Of a DNA stretch of 64,000 nt, positions 33,701-41,120 are shown piece by piece. The translations under genes were made by a program, and so were the position numbers. The first letter of the stretch is position 1, and the number at the start of each line of letters is the position of its first letter. The DNA comes from Chloroflexota bacterium (GTDB lineage Bacteria > Chloroflexota > Dehalococcoidia > Tepidiformales > Tepidiformaceae), in assembly GCA_016234445.1 (NCBI GenBank), contig JACRBT010000019.1:1-64000 (forward strand). The letters are read 5' to 3'. Below the pieces are notes generated by a model. That model was not told where the DNA came from and ran no database searches. It worked only from the letters and a program-made list of their open reading frames with translations.

Positions 33701-34171
33701 CACTACAAGGTGGCGCGGTTGATGCTCCGGGTGAAGTACAACCCCGCCTACCCGCGGGGCGTGGTGATGACCAAACACGGCGGCTTCATCGCGACCGAAA
33801 AGACGGTGAAGGCACACGAAACCCGGCCCGACGGCCGGGCCACTTCCGAAGACACCGGCTACCAGTCGAGCTTCCGCTACGGTTCGCACCAGAGCGTGAC
33901 GAAGGACTGGGCCATGCCGATGCACCAGACCGACACGCTCTTCCACAAGGCGAAGGTGGCGCAGGCGTTCATCTTCGGGGGCGAAGCCGACAACCACGCC
34001 GTGAACACGGTTCCGAAAGAGACCCTGGTGAAGATCACGAAGGCCGAGGCCGGGGGGATGGAAGGCCAGGGCGCATGGGTGCCGGGAACGACCGGGATGA
34101 GCCCCGGCGGCGAAAACACAGCGATGCAGTCGTACCTCAAGGGCGGCTTCAACACCCAGAAGGGAGGCTAG
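30719..34171 (+). CDS. Molybdopterin catalytic (alpha) subunit, type II DMSO-reductase-family-like
   Basis: 1150 residues. A Tat signal (SINRRSFLKLGGATAAG) sends it to the periplasm. An FS0 [4Fe-4S] site follows: C67-x3-C71-x3-C75-x39-C115 (FVCAPNCTHNCRLRAFV). NarG and EbdA start this motif with His, so the Cys is unusual. HGDQAPGTPFVTGLQNADCD is where type II enzymes place the Asp ligand of molybdenum. VVMTKHGGFIATE and QLHMNPEDARAMQLADGDYV belong to the cofactor domain. The substrate is unknown (nitrate, chlorate, selenate, sulfide compound or hydrocarbon are all known in the family). AAGGGGA precedes the GTG. Confidence 0.85.
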   Translation: MSINRRSFLKLGGATAAGITALYMERQLAFLQSAPGIDNPLAHYPNRDWEKVYRDQYKYDSSFTFVCAPNCTHNCRLRAFVRNGVVLRTEQNYDGQKVGDLLGNKSTNAWNPRGCNKGATLTRRIYGPYRLKQPLMRAGWKKWAEDGFPGLDAANRTKYKFDSRGTDTFVKMKWDDTFKLVADGMVAIAKRYSGEEGKKILLAEGYQPEMVEEMGGAGTRTFKLRGGMGLLGVMGKYGMYRASNMMALLDVHTRGVKPEDARGGRNWSNYTWHGDQAPGTPFVTGLQNADCDFNDMRNAKLHIGVGKNLVENKMADAHFFIEMMERGGKIVTITPEYSPPATKADYWIPCRPGLGDTAIFLGISKLIMDRNLYDAAFVKGFTDFPLLVRTDTLKRLSAADMFPNYAPGLAKDGPSYKLQGLTDAQYTKLQDYVIYDAKTKAPKAVTREDVGARLAAKGFDPDLEFKGTVTLANGSQVEVMTLWQAYRQHLADYDLDTVAEISGSPKDLIERLANDIATIKPVAIHVGEGINHWFHATLHNRATHLPLMLTGNFGVPGAGCYSWAGNYKAALFQGTPETGPGFKGWIAEDPFAPNLNLAAKGKEIVAHAYTKDEEPAYWDHGDRALVVDTPKAGHKVFTGKSHMPTPTKVQWTTNVNLINNAKWVYGVLFNVLPKVDLIMTQDIEMTATCEYSDVVLPANSWLETEQPEVTASCQNPFLQIWKGGIKPIYDTKDDIAIMAGVAKALGDATGDKRFAEYWKFALEGRTDVYMQRLLDSSGTTSGYKVDEVLAGKYGEPGAALLMFRTYPRIPYWEQVHDNLPFHTDTGRMNSYCDIPEAIEYGENFIVHREGPEATPYLPNVIVSNNPLIRPNDYGIAREEMDPELRTVRNIKLPWAEVKKTKNKLWEDGYNFYFLTPKTRHTVHSSWGVTDWMVLWASNFADPYRTDKRLPGVGDQQLHMNPEDARAMQLADGDYVYVDANPADRPYIGWKASDPHYKVARLMLRVKYNPAYPRGVVMTKHGGFIATEKTVKAHETRPDGRATSEDTGYQSSFRYGSHQSVTKDWAMPMHQTDTLFHKAKVAQAFIFGGEADNHAVNTVPKETLVKITKAEAGGMEGQGAWVPGTTGMSPGGENTAMQSYLKGGFNTQKGG

Positions 34172-34174
34172 GCG

Positions 34175-34447
34175 ATGGCCGAGAAGGACCTCGAAGACGA
34201 TGACCCGTACGAGTTCGTCGCCGTGCGGTTCCCGATGGAGCCCGGCGTGGACGGGCAGGAAGCCATGGCCCGCTGCTTCGTGGAGGAATACGCCCTGATG
34301 GGAGTGCCGCGGAGGAAGATCCTCCAGATTTTTAGCTCGCAGATGTTCGCGGGCGCGCACGCGGTCTACGAAGAGCGGGGTGAGGCCTTCATCCAGCGGA
34401 TCATCGACGACGTGTTTGGAGCCGAGCCGGCGATGGAGGTTTCGTAA
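34175..34447 (+). CDS. 90-residue protein between alpha and beta subunit genes
   Basis: Starts MAEKDLEDDDPYEFVAVRFP, then EPGVDGQEAMARCFVEEYAL and RRKILQIFSSQMFAGAHAVY; mostly helical and acidic at the N-terminus. No family recognised. It has a good ribosome binding site (AAGGGAGG) and overlaps the beta gene by 1 nt (TAATG), so it is firmly part of the operon. No signal peptide, so it is cytoplasmic unless carried out with its partners. It may be an extra subunit, a maturation factor or a regulator. Confidence 0.75.
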   Translation: MAEKDLEDDDPYEFVAVRFPMEPGVDGQEAMARCFVEEYALMGVPRRKILQIFSSQMFAGAHAVYEERGEAFIQRIIDDVFGAEPAMEVS

Positions 34448-35685
34448 TGCCCAAGGTGTACAACTGGCAAATCGGGCGGGAGATGGACTACCGCTTCGCC
34501 AACGGGCCGGCGAAGCTGCAATTCGCCGCCGTCTTCAACACGAACCGCTGCATCGCCTGCCAGACCTGCACGATGGCCTGCAAGACGACCTGGACGTTCT
34601 CACCGGGCCAGGAACTGATGTGGTGGAACAACGTCGAGACGAAGCCGTACGGCGGGTTCCCGCAGCACTGGGACGTGAACATCCTCACGCTCCAGGAGAA
34701 GGCGAACCCCGGCGGCCAGACCTGGGACGTTTCGAAGAAGGACCCGGCGAAGGCCCCCTACGGGAGTTTCTCCGGCAAGACCATCTTCGAAACGGCGGAC
34801 CAGGTCAACAACATGGTCACCGGCTACATCCCGCCGGAAGACGACTGGAAGGCGCCGAACATCTTCGAGGATGCGGCCACGAAGCATTCCCCGACCGGCG
34901 TCTCGCTGCCGGAACACGCCGGCTGGTTCTTCTACCTCCAGCGGATCTGCAACCACTGCACATACCCCGCCTGCCTCGCCGCCTGCCCGCGCAACGCCGT
35001 CTACAAGCGCGAAGAGGACGGGATCGTCCTCATCGACCAGAACCGCTGCCGCGGCTACCGCAAGTGCGTCGAGGCCTGCCCGTACAAGAAGTCCATGTAC
35101 CGGCCGACAACCCGCACGTCCGAAAAGTGCGTCGGCTGCTACCCCAGGGTGGAGGGCACCGACCCGCTGACCGAGGGCCTTCCGATGGAGACGCGCTGCA
35201 TGACGGCGTGCATCGGCAAGATCCGGCTCCAGGGGCTGGTGAAGGTGGGTGCTGACGGCCTCTGGATCGAGGACCGGCAGAACCCCCTGTACTACCTGGT
35301 GAACGTGGCGAAGGTCGCCCTGCCGCTCTACCCGCAGTTCGGGACCCAGCCCAACGTGTACTACATCCCGCCGCGATGGGTGCCGCGCGACTACCTGCGG
35401 CAGATGTTCGGGCCCGGCGTGGACGACGCCATCGCCGCCTACATGAACCCCAGCCGGGAAACGCTGGCCGTGCTCCAGCTGTTCCGGGCCACGCAGAGCA
35501 TCGTCTTCAGCTACAAGGTCGAGCAGGGCCCGAAGACCGGCGAACTCAACGTCGGCGGCCAGAAGCGCGAACTGTTCAACGACACCGTCATTGGGTACGA
35601 CAGCCGCGGCAAGGAGATTGTCCGCGTCGCCGTCGACGAGCCGGTCATCGAGCGGCCCTCACAGGTCGCGATGAACACCATCTAA
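34447..35685 (+). CDS. Iron-sulfur electron-transfer (beta) subunit, NarH/EbdB-like
   Basis: 412 residues with four cysteine clusters: NRCIACQTCTMACK (FS), CNHCTYPACLAACPRNAVY, RCRGYRKCVEACPYKK and KCVGCYPRVEG with CMTACIGK. The Tyr in CRGYRKC, where Cys would make a fourth ligand, fits the [3Fe-4S] cluster of NarH-type subunits (Trp there). So three [4Fe-4S] and one [3Fe-4S] are expected. It has no signal and should travel with alpha through Tat. It relays electrons between the alpha and gamma subunits. Confidence 0.9.
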   Translation: MPKVYNWQIGREMDYRFANGPAKLQFAAVFNTNRCIACQTCTMACKTTWTFSPGQELMWWNNVETKPYGGFPQHWDVNILTLQEKANPGGQTWDVSKKDPAKAPYGSFSGKTIFETADQVNNMVTGYIPPEDDWKAPNIFEDAATKHSPTGVSLPEHAGWFFYLQRICNHCTYPACLAACPRNAVYKREEDGIVLIDQNRCRGYRKCVEACPYKKSMYRPTTRTSEKCVGCYPRVEGTDPLTEGLPMETRCMTACIGKIRLQGLVKVGADGLWIEDRQNPLYYLVNVAKVALPLYPQFGTQPNVYYIPPRWVPRDYLRQMFGPGVDDAIAAYMNPSRETLAVLQLFRATQSIVFSYKVEQGPKTGELNVGGQKRELFNDTVIGYDSRGKEIVRVAVDEPVIERPSQVAMNTI

Positions 35686-35697
35686 GGGGGGCCCGGC

Positions 35698-36456
35698 ATG
35701 GAGAGCAGTAGCAGGGAATCCGGAGCGGCCGGCCTCGCCGTTACGCGGGCGCTGGGATACACGCTCCTGGCCCACGCCTTCGCCTATCCAGACGACGCCG
35801 GGGCCGCCGCCCTGCGCGAGATCGCCGCGCTGGGGGCGCCGGGCCTCGCTTCGACGCCGCTTGCCGAACTCTGCCTGCGCGCCGTGGAGGCGTCGCCGGA
35901 GGAGCTGGAAGCGGCCTACGTCAACGTATTCACAGTCGGCTACAGCCCCGACTGCCCGACGTTCGAGACCGCCTACCTTGCCGCCGACCTCATCCAGCAA
36001 ACGAACCGGATGGCGGACATCGCGGGGTTCTACCGCGCCTTTGGGGTGGAAAACGCGAGCGGCGGGTTCCGCCCGGACGACCTCTGCGTTGAGCTCGAGT
36101 TCATGGCCTTCCTCTGCCAGAAACAGGCCTACGCGGCGGAGCATCTCAGTGCCGCGCGCGTCGCGGAGGCAAAGCGGGCGCAGCGGTTGTTCCTCCGCGA
36201 GCACCTGGGGCGCTGGGGCGGCGGGGTGGGAGCCCGCGTCTCGGCCTGCGCGGAGCGGGGAAGTTTCTATGACATCGCCGGGCGGGCGCTGGGGGCATGG
36301 ATCGCCGACGACGCACGCCTGATCAAGACCGGCCAGATCCAGCCTGTAGACGCCCCGGCCCAGGCGTGGGAACGGCCGAACGAAAGCGACGATGACATCG
36401 CCGGCGCCCAGGTCATCGAACTCGACGAAATCGCCACGGAGGTGGGGACGCTGTGA
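35698..36456 (+). CDS. TorD/NarJ-like chaperone (delta subunit)
   Basis: 252 residues, helical. It has the TorD-family pattern: TRALGYTLLAHAFAYPDD, EELEAAYVNVFTVGYSPDCP, ETAYLAADLIQQTNRMADIA and DDLCVELEFMAFLCQKQ. Such proteins bind the Tat signal and hold the alpha subunit until molybdenum cofactor is in place; they are not part of the final enzyme. The stop overlaps the GTG start of the gamma subunit. Confidence 0.85.
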   Translation: MESSSRESGAAGLAVTRALGYTLLAHAFAYPDDAGAAALREIAALGAPGLASTPLAELCLRAVEASPEELEAAYVNVFTVGYSPDCPTFETAYLAADLIQQTNRMADIAGFYRAFGVENASGGFRPDDLCVELEFMAFLCQKQAYAAEHLSAARVAEAKRAQRLFLREHLGRWGGGVGARVSACAERGSFYDIAGRALGAWIADDARLIKTGQIQPVDAPAQAWERPNESDDDIAGAQVIELDEIATEVGTL

Positions 36457-37436
36457 ACGCGCTGAGAACCTTCATCCAGACGCGCCGGAGGATGCTCGCC
36501 GCAGGGGCGGTGTTCCTCGTCGTCGCGGGCTTCCTCCAGTTCGCGGGGGCGAACCCTGCCCAGTCCCAGACGATCACGCTGACCGCCTACCCTTCGGACG
36601 CCGACCCCGCCGCGCCGGACTCAAAGGCGTGGAAGGACGCCCTCCCAATCGCCGTGCCACTCACAGCGCAGGCGGGGACCTACGCGGCCGGTGGCGGCAG
36701 CATCCCGACGATCAGCGCCCGCGCGCTTCACCACAAGGACCAACTCTACGTGCGCCTGGAGTGGACGGACGCAACCGACGACGAGTCGACCGCCCGCGTC
36801 CAGGACTTTTCGGACGCGGTGGCGATCGAGTTCCCGGCCCGGGCGGCAACCTCGGTGCCGTCGATCTGCATGGGGCAGGCGGATGCCGGGGTGAACATCT
36901 GGCAGTGGCGGGCGGATTCGCAGGCGGGCATCCCCGAGGTGACCACCATCCACCCGAATGCGCTGGTCGAGAGCTATCCATCGACCGAAGACCTCTTCTT
37001 CACTGCCCGGGCGGCGGGTAACCCGGTGGCAAACCCGGCGATCGGGGCTGTCCAGAACCTGATCTCGCGGACGTTCGGCACGCTCAGCCCCGCCGCCACG
37101 CAGCAGGTGCTCGGGAAAGGCGTCTACAAGGACGGCAAGTGGTCCGTGGTCTTTTCGCGGCCGTTTGCGGGACCGGATGTTGACCAGGCGAGCTTCTCCA
37201 GCGGGACGAAGACCGACATCGCCTTCGCCGTCTGGAACGGGAGCGAGGGCGACCGCAACGGGCGGAAGTCGGTCTCCGCGTTCGTGACCCTCAGCATTTC
37301 CGCCCAGAAGCTCCCCGGGACCGGCGGTGGCAACGACGCGATGGTGCTCACCATCGCCCTGCTCTCACTGCTGGGCATAACCGCCCTGGGCGTGGGCCTG
37401 GCCGTCTACGGCTACCGGGAGGGGAGGACGTCCTGA
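36453..37436 (+). CDS. Heme-b (gamma) subunit, ethylbenzene-dehydrogenase-like, membrane-anchored
   Basis: 327 residues. N-terminal signal (RRRMLAAGAVFLVVAGFLQF), a periplasmic beta-sandwich with ALHHKDQLYVRLEWTD and DFSDAVAIEFPA, typical of the EbdC/DdhC family, and a C-terminal helix (VLTIALLSLLGITALGVGLA) followed by YREGRTS. Family members bind one heme b; a Met in SICMGQADAG and a Lys in GRKSVSAF are candidate ligands. DdhC and EbdC are soluble, so the C-terminal anchor is a difference. GTG overlaps the preceding TGA. Confidence 0.82.
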   Translation: MNALRTFIQTRRRMLAAGAVFLVVAGFLQFAGANPAQSQTITLTAYPSDADPAAPDSKAWKDALPIAVPLTAQAGTYAAGGGSIPTISARALHHKDQLYVRLEWTDATDDESTARVQDFSDAVAIEFPARAATSVPSICMGQADAGVNIWQWRADSQAGIPEVTTIHPNALVESYPSTEDLFFTARAAGNPVANPAIGAVQNLISRTFGTLSPAATQQVLGKGVYKDGKWSVVFSRPFAGPDVDQASFSSGTKTDIAFAVWNGSEGDRNGRKSVSAFVTLSISAQKLPGTGGGNDAMVLTIALLSLLGITALGVGLAVYGYREGRTS

Positions 37437-38449
37437 TGGAGCAGCCGCGGACTCCCGGGCGCGCCTTCGCCGGCATGGAACCGCTCGCGGCGGGGCTTGT
37501 CTGCGCCGCGGGGGTCGAGCTCCTCGTGCTTCGGACGTTCACGCGGACGGCGGTCCACATCCCGGGGATCGAAGCGCTGGCCGGGCCGTACAACGTCGTC
37601 GCGGACTTCGGGCGGTTCGCCTACTACCTGAGCGTTGTCCTGCTGATCGCCGCGCTACCGGCGCTGGCGTGGCGTTTGTGGCGGTCCGGTGACCTGGCAG
37701 CGCGAGTGGCAGGGGTCGTGGTCGTGGCCTTCATCGCCGCCGCCGGCGGGGCGCGATGGGGGATCGTGAGCGGCTACTGGATCGACGCGGCGAGCATCGG
37801 GGCGGTGCTCCTGCTCGCGGCCGTCGGCCCGTCGTTCGCGCCGTGGCGGCAGGCCGCCGTTGCCGGCGCCTTCGCGGCCGCCTTCGCGCTCAGCGGGACG
37901 CACTCGCTGGCACAGACCGCGACGGATCCGAGCCTTCGGTTCGACAGCGGCGGTCTGCTGACCCCGGCCGAGGTCGCAGCGCTGCTGTTCGCGCTTGGGA
38001 CGCCGCTGCTGGTCATGCGCCAGCCGGTGCGGAAGGAGTGGCTGATCGCCGGGGCGGCCGCGGTGCTGGCGTACGCTGTCTTCGCCGGGAACCCGTGGAC
38101 GACCCGCATCCTCTTGCTCTGGAATGCGGGCCTCTCGGGCAGCTTCCCATCAGTCGTCTACGGGGCCGCGGCAGGGGCATTCACGCTGACCGTGGTGGCC
38201 CTTTTCCGCGATGGACGGCGGCTGGAGGCGTTCGGCTTGCTGCTTCTCCTGGGGGGAGGCATCGGACTCCATAGCACCTACCAGACAGGACTGGTTGTCG
38301 CGGGCGCCGGGCTCTTCCTCGCGGGCGCGTCGGCGATGCGGCCGGGGCGGGCGCCGGCACGCAGCGCCGTAATCGTAACGGAGCCCCGCGGGCGCGCACA
38401 GGCGAGGGTGGCGGTTGCCACGCCGAGGCCGTCCTCGTCGCCACGGTAG
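37436..38449 (+). CDS. Polytopic membrane protein of the molybdoenzyme operon
   Basis: 337 residues, about nine hydrophobic segments (for example LAAGLVCAAGVELLVL, YYLSVVLLIAALPALAW, GVVVVAFIAAAGG), no cysteines of note and a basic, proline-rich tail. ATGA overlap with the gamma gene. Not a recognised quinone-oxidising NarI type. A candidate membrane anchor or quinone-interacting partner; this is inference from position. It ends 37 nt before the convergent hemQ. Confidence 0.7.
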   Translation: MEQPRTPGRAFAGMEPLAAGLVCAAGVELLVLRTFTRTAVHIPGIEALAGPYNVVADFGRFAYYLSVVLLIAALPALAWRLWRSGDLAARVAGVVVVAFIAAAGGARWGIVSGYWIDAASIGAVLLLAAVGPSFAPWRQAAVAGAFAAAFALSGTHSLAQTATDPSLRFDSGGLLTPAEVAALLFALGTPLLVMRQPVRKEWLIAGAAAVLAYAVFAGNPWTTRILLLWNAGLSGSFPSVVYGAAAGAFTLTVVALFRDGRRLEAFGLLLLLGGGIGLHSTYQTGLVVAGAGLFLAGASAMRPGRAPARSAVIVTEPRGRAQARVAVATPRPSSSPR

Positions 38450-38485
38450 GGACGGGCTGGACCTGTCCCGGGCGGGTGGACCTGT

Positions 38486-39286
38486 CTATCCGCCGCCGGA
38501 GAGCTGCGAGACGATCGTTCCGGCGGGGGCCTTCTTGCAGGTGAACATCGGCGTGTCGCGCAGGGTGTAGAGGCTCGCCTCCGTGTGGCGAAGCCTCTGG
38601 ACGAGGTCGACGAACTCCTGGGGATAGTCCGAGTCGAAGGCGACCACGAACTCCTGGTCGTCGATGCCGTAGCTATAGCTGGTGTTCAGGCGGATGCCCT
38701 TGAAGGGGCTGGCGGCGTGGATGTGCTCGTCCATCATTCCCTGGCGGGCGTGGGGGCTGAGGTTGTACCAGGCGCGCGTCTTCACGAAGGGGTAGACGAA
38801 GAGGTAGGCGCCCTGGCCGGGGAGGAGTTCGACGCCTTCGCCGGAGCCTTCGATGCGGTTCACGTACTGGCTGCGCTTCTGGAGCGAAAGGAAGTTGTGG
38901 GGCTGGGTGAGAAAAGCGCCGAGCCGCGCCCGGTTCATCTCGTCCTGCATCTCCTGGAAGCAGGCGAGGTCGGATGAGATGCGCCAGAGCATGAAGTCGC
39001 AGTCGCCGCGGAGGCCGACGAGCGAGTAGGTCCGGAGGATCAGCTCGTCGCGATTCTCCCAGCGGTTGAGGACGGCGGCGAACTCAGCGCCCGCTTCGGC
39101 CCGTTCCGTTGCCGGCAGCCGGCGAAAGGCGGGGTCGAGCTTGTAGAAGGCGTAGTTCAGAAACTGGCGGCGCTCACGGTCGGGTTCGCGCCCGCCCACC
39201 TGGCCGCTGGGGTCGAGGTCGACCATGGGGCCGCGGCGCTGGGGTGGGCCGGCGGGCCTGTCGCCGTGTGATTGTCCGTGTGTCAT
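38486..39286 (-). CDS. hemQ: HemQ/chlorite-dismutase-family heme protein (likely coproheme decarboxylase)
   Basis: 266 residues: a 40-residue low-complexity N-terminal extension, then the Cld fold (QFLNYAFYKLDPAFRRLP; LRTYSLVGLRGDCDFMLW; GMMDEHIHAASPF; GIDDQEFVVAFDSDYP). H188 in MMDEHIH is the likely proximal heme ligand. The position of the catalytic Arg of true chlorite dismutases appears to be Leu200 by eye alignment from memory, so perchlorate respiration is not implied. HemQ converts coproheme to heme b. A near-perfect GAGGAGGTGA precedes the ATG. Last gene of the heme operon. Confidence 0.85.
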   Translation of the reverse strand: MTHGQSHGDRPAGPPQRRGPMVDLDPSGQVGGREPDRERRQFLNYAFYKLDPAFRRLPATERAEAGAEFAAVLNRWENRDELILRTYSLVGLRGDCDFMLWRISSDLACFQEMQDEMNRARLGAFLTQPHNFLSLQKRSQYVNRIEGSGEGVELLPGQGAYLFVYPFVKTRAWYNLSPHARQGMMDEHIHAASPFKGIRLNTSYSYGIDDQEFVVAFDSDYPQEFVDLVQRLRHTEASLYTLRDTPMFTCKKAPAGTIVSQLSGGG

Positions 39287-39335
39287 GGCTCACCTCCTCG
39301 GGGACGAAAAGCGGCGCAACCTGGCGCGGCAGGTG

Positions 39336-40331
39336 CTACAGGTCGAAGTTGCGGGCGTAGAGGGCCTGGACGCGGCCGTACTCTTCTTCCGAGAGCGGGG
39401 CCGCGCGGTCGCAAGTGGCGAACTCTTCGAGCATCTCGGTGTTGTAGATGTTGGGCAGGACCGAGGCCACGGCGGGTTGGTAGAGGGCGAACTGGATGGC
39501 CGCCTGGCCGAGGGTCCGTTTGCCGCACTCCGTCAGGAAAGCCAGGCGCTCCAGCTTGCGGAGGCCGCCTTCGAGCCAGAGTTTCCGGCGCTCGTTGGTG
39601 GTGACGCGCCAATTGCGATGGTCGTTGGCGGCGAAGGTGGTGTCGGCCTGGACGGTGCCATCGAGGAGGCCGGAGGCGTGGGGCACCCGGACCAGGATCG
39701 AGGCGTTGGAGTCATAGGCCGCGGGGACGACGCCGGCGCCCACACCCTGTTCGAAGAGGTTGTAGATGACCTGGGGAGTCGCCCGCCGCTTGACGATGGA
39801 GGTCACGCCTTCGGCCGCCTGGCGGAGGTCGAAGGCAGGCCCGAGGGCGGTGCCAACCGCGCGGATGAGCCCCTCGCTCTTCGCCCGTTCGAGTTCTTCC
39901 CAGAGCGCCTCGTCCTGGTCAATGGTGACCAGGCGGGGGTTGTGGAGCTGGTAGAGGTCGATGTAGTCGGTGCCGAGCCGCTTGAGCGACCCTTCGAGGG
40001 CCTTGCGGAGGTAGCCGGGGGACCAGTCGTGGGGCCGCTCCTGCTGGCCGGGCCGCTCAGGGTTGTTGTAGATGTCGTAGCCGAACTTCGTGCCGATGAC
40101 GATCTCGTCGCGGTGGTCGCCGAGGGCTTCGCGAAGGATGGTCTCGGCTTCACCGCTGGCGTAGGTGTCGGCGGTGTCGAAGAAGGTGACGCCGAGGTCG
40201 AAGGCACGGCGGAGGAGGTCGATGCCGGCCTCCCGGCTTTCGATCCCCCACCAGGTGGTGCCAACCGTCCAAACGCCGAACCCAACCGTCGAGACGGTGA
40301 GGTCCGTACCACGGATCTGCCGGTATTCCAT
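39336..40331 (-). CDS. Aldo/keto reductase in the heme operon
   Basis: 331 residues with the AKR barrel and tetrad: D and Y in [12 protein letters not shown] in [10 protein letters not shown] in [10 protein letters not shown]. The N-terminus [19 protein letters not shown] is typical. The substrate is unknown; the family acts on aldehydes and ketones with NADPH. It sits between hemQ and the chelatase gene with short gaps (49 and 36 nt), so it may have a role in heme synthesis or be a bystander. Confidence 0.85.
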   Translation of the reverse strand: MEYRQIRGTDLTVSTVGFGVWTVGTTWWGIESREAGIDLLRRAFDLGVTFFDTADTYASGEAETILREALGDHRDEIVIGTKFGYDIYNNPERPGQQERPHDWSPGYLRKALEGSLKRLGTDYIDLYQLHNPRLVTIDQDEALWEELERAKSEGLIRAVGTALGPAFDLRQAAEGVTSIVKRRATPQVIYNLFEQGVGAGVVPAAYDSNASILVRVPHASGLLDGTVQADTTFAANDHRNWRVTTNERRKLWLEGGLRKLERLAFLTECGKRTLGQAAIQFALYQPAVASVLPNIYNTEMLEEFATCDRAAPLSEEEYGRVQALYARNFDL

Positions 40332-40367
40332 CGTCGTGCTCCTCAGTGTGTCCCGGAGGGGTGGGTG

Positions 40368-41120
40368 CTAGTTGGTCTGCCATTGCCAGGCTTCTTCCAC
40401 CATCTCGGCGATGACGCCGGCGATGGCGGGGTGGGTGCCGGCGGCGGCGGCGAAGCGAAGGGAGCGGCCGTCGCGGACCGTGGAGACGCCGTCGAGGGCC
40501 ATGTCTTCGGGGATGGTTTCACCGACGTGCCAGCCGTCGGCGATGAAGAGCGGCACCATGACGGCTTCGGCCGCCGCCACGTGGTCGAAGACTGCGCGCA
40601 TGTTCGGTTCCTGGTCGAGGAAGACCGCGGTCACTTCGGGGAAGATCCCGAGGCGGCGGACGAACTCGGCCTGGAGGACCGTGTTCTCGGCCGAGCGGCG
40701 GTTGCGGGAGGTGCCGTGCCCGAGGACGGCGAGCGCTTCCCTGCCGGTGGCGCCGGCCTCCATCGCGCGCTGGACGACGACCTTGGCCAGCGACGGGTGC
40801 GCGCCGATCGCGCCGGTGTAGCGAACGCGGATGCCGTCGACTTCGCCGATCGGCCCGGTGATCCGGAGTTCGCGAGGTACGACCTCTTCGGTGAAGTAGC
40901 CGGTGGCGATGAAGACTGGCACGACGGTCACGTCGTCGACCGCCGGGGAGAAGGCGTCGAGGCCGCGGCAGAGCGGGGGCTCTTCCTTCCAGAAAGCGGT
41001 GCGGATCTCGGTCCCGGCCGGGAGGCGGCCAGCGAGACGCTCGGCGTGGGCATGCACCGGCGCGCTCGAATTCGCATTGAAGTGCGACCCGTGGCCCACG
41101 AGCAGGACGCCCCTTGTCAC
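40368..41120 (-). CDS. sirB: Two-domain sirohydrochlorin chelatase (CbiX/SirB)
   Basis: 250 residues from a GTG start overlapping the upstream stop. The start GVLLVGHGSHFNANSSAPVH holds the metal-binding HGSH, and the second half has LAVLGHGTSRNRRSAENTV and PLFIADGWHVGETIP, so both half-domains are present. It inserts iron (or cobalt) into sirohydrochlorin, the step before siroheme. It follows the Ahb-type gene, which consumes siroheme. Confidence 0.85.
   Translation of the reverse strand: MTRGVLLVGHGSHFNANSSAPVHAHAERLAGRLPAGTEIRTAFWKEEPPLCRGLDAFSPAVDDVTVVPVFIATGYFTEEVVPRELRITGPIGEVDGIRVRYTGAIGAHPSLAKVVVQRAMEAGATGREALAVLGHGTSRNRRSAENTVLQAEFVRRLGIFPEVTAVFLDQEPNMRAVFDHVAAAEAVMVPLFIADGWHVGETIPEDMALDGVSTVRDGRSLRFAAAAGTHPAIAGVIAEMVEEAWQWQTN

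Noticed and set aside
30719-34171. Naming the alpha subunit nitrate reductase narG
   Set aside because: The FS0 motif and neighbours differ from narGHJI (no narI), so the substrate is left open.
30362-34360. A 1332-codon open frame on the minus strand opposite the molybdoenzyme gene
   Set aside because: It is a GC-rich shadow of the real gene, with an arginine- and histidine-rich composition and no family motif.
38486-39286. Chlorite dismutase of a perchlorate respiration pathway
   Set aside because: The position of the catalytic Arg seems to be Leu and the gene lies in a heme operon, so HemQ is the better call. It cannot be ruled out entirely.
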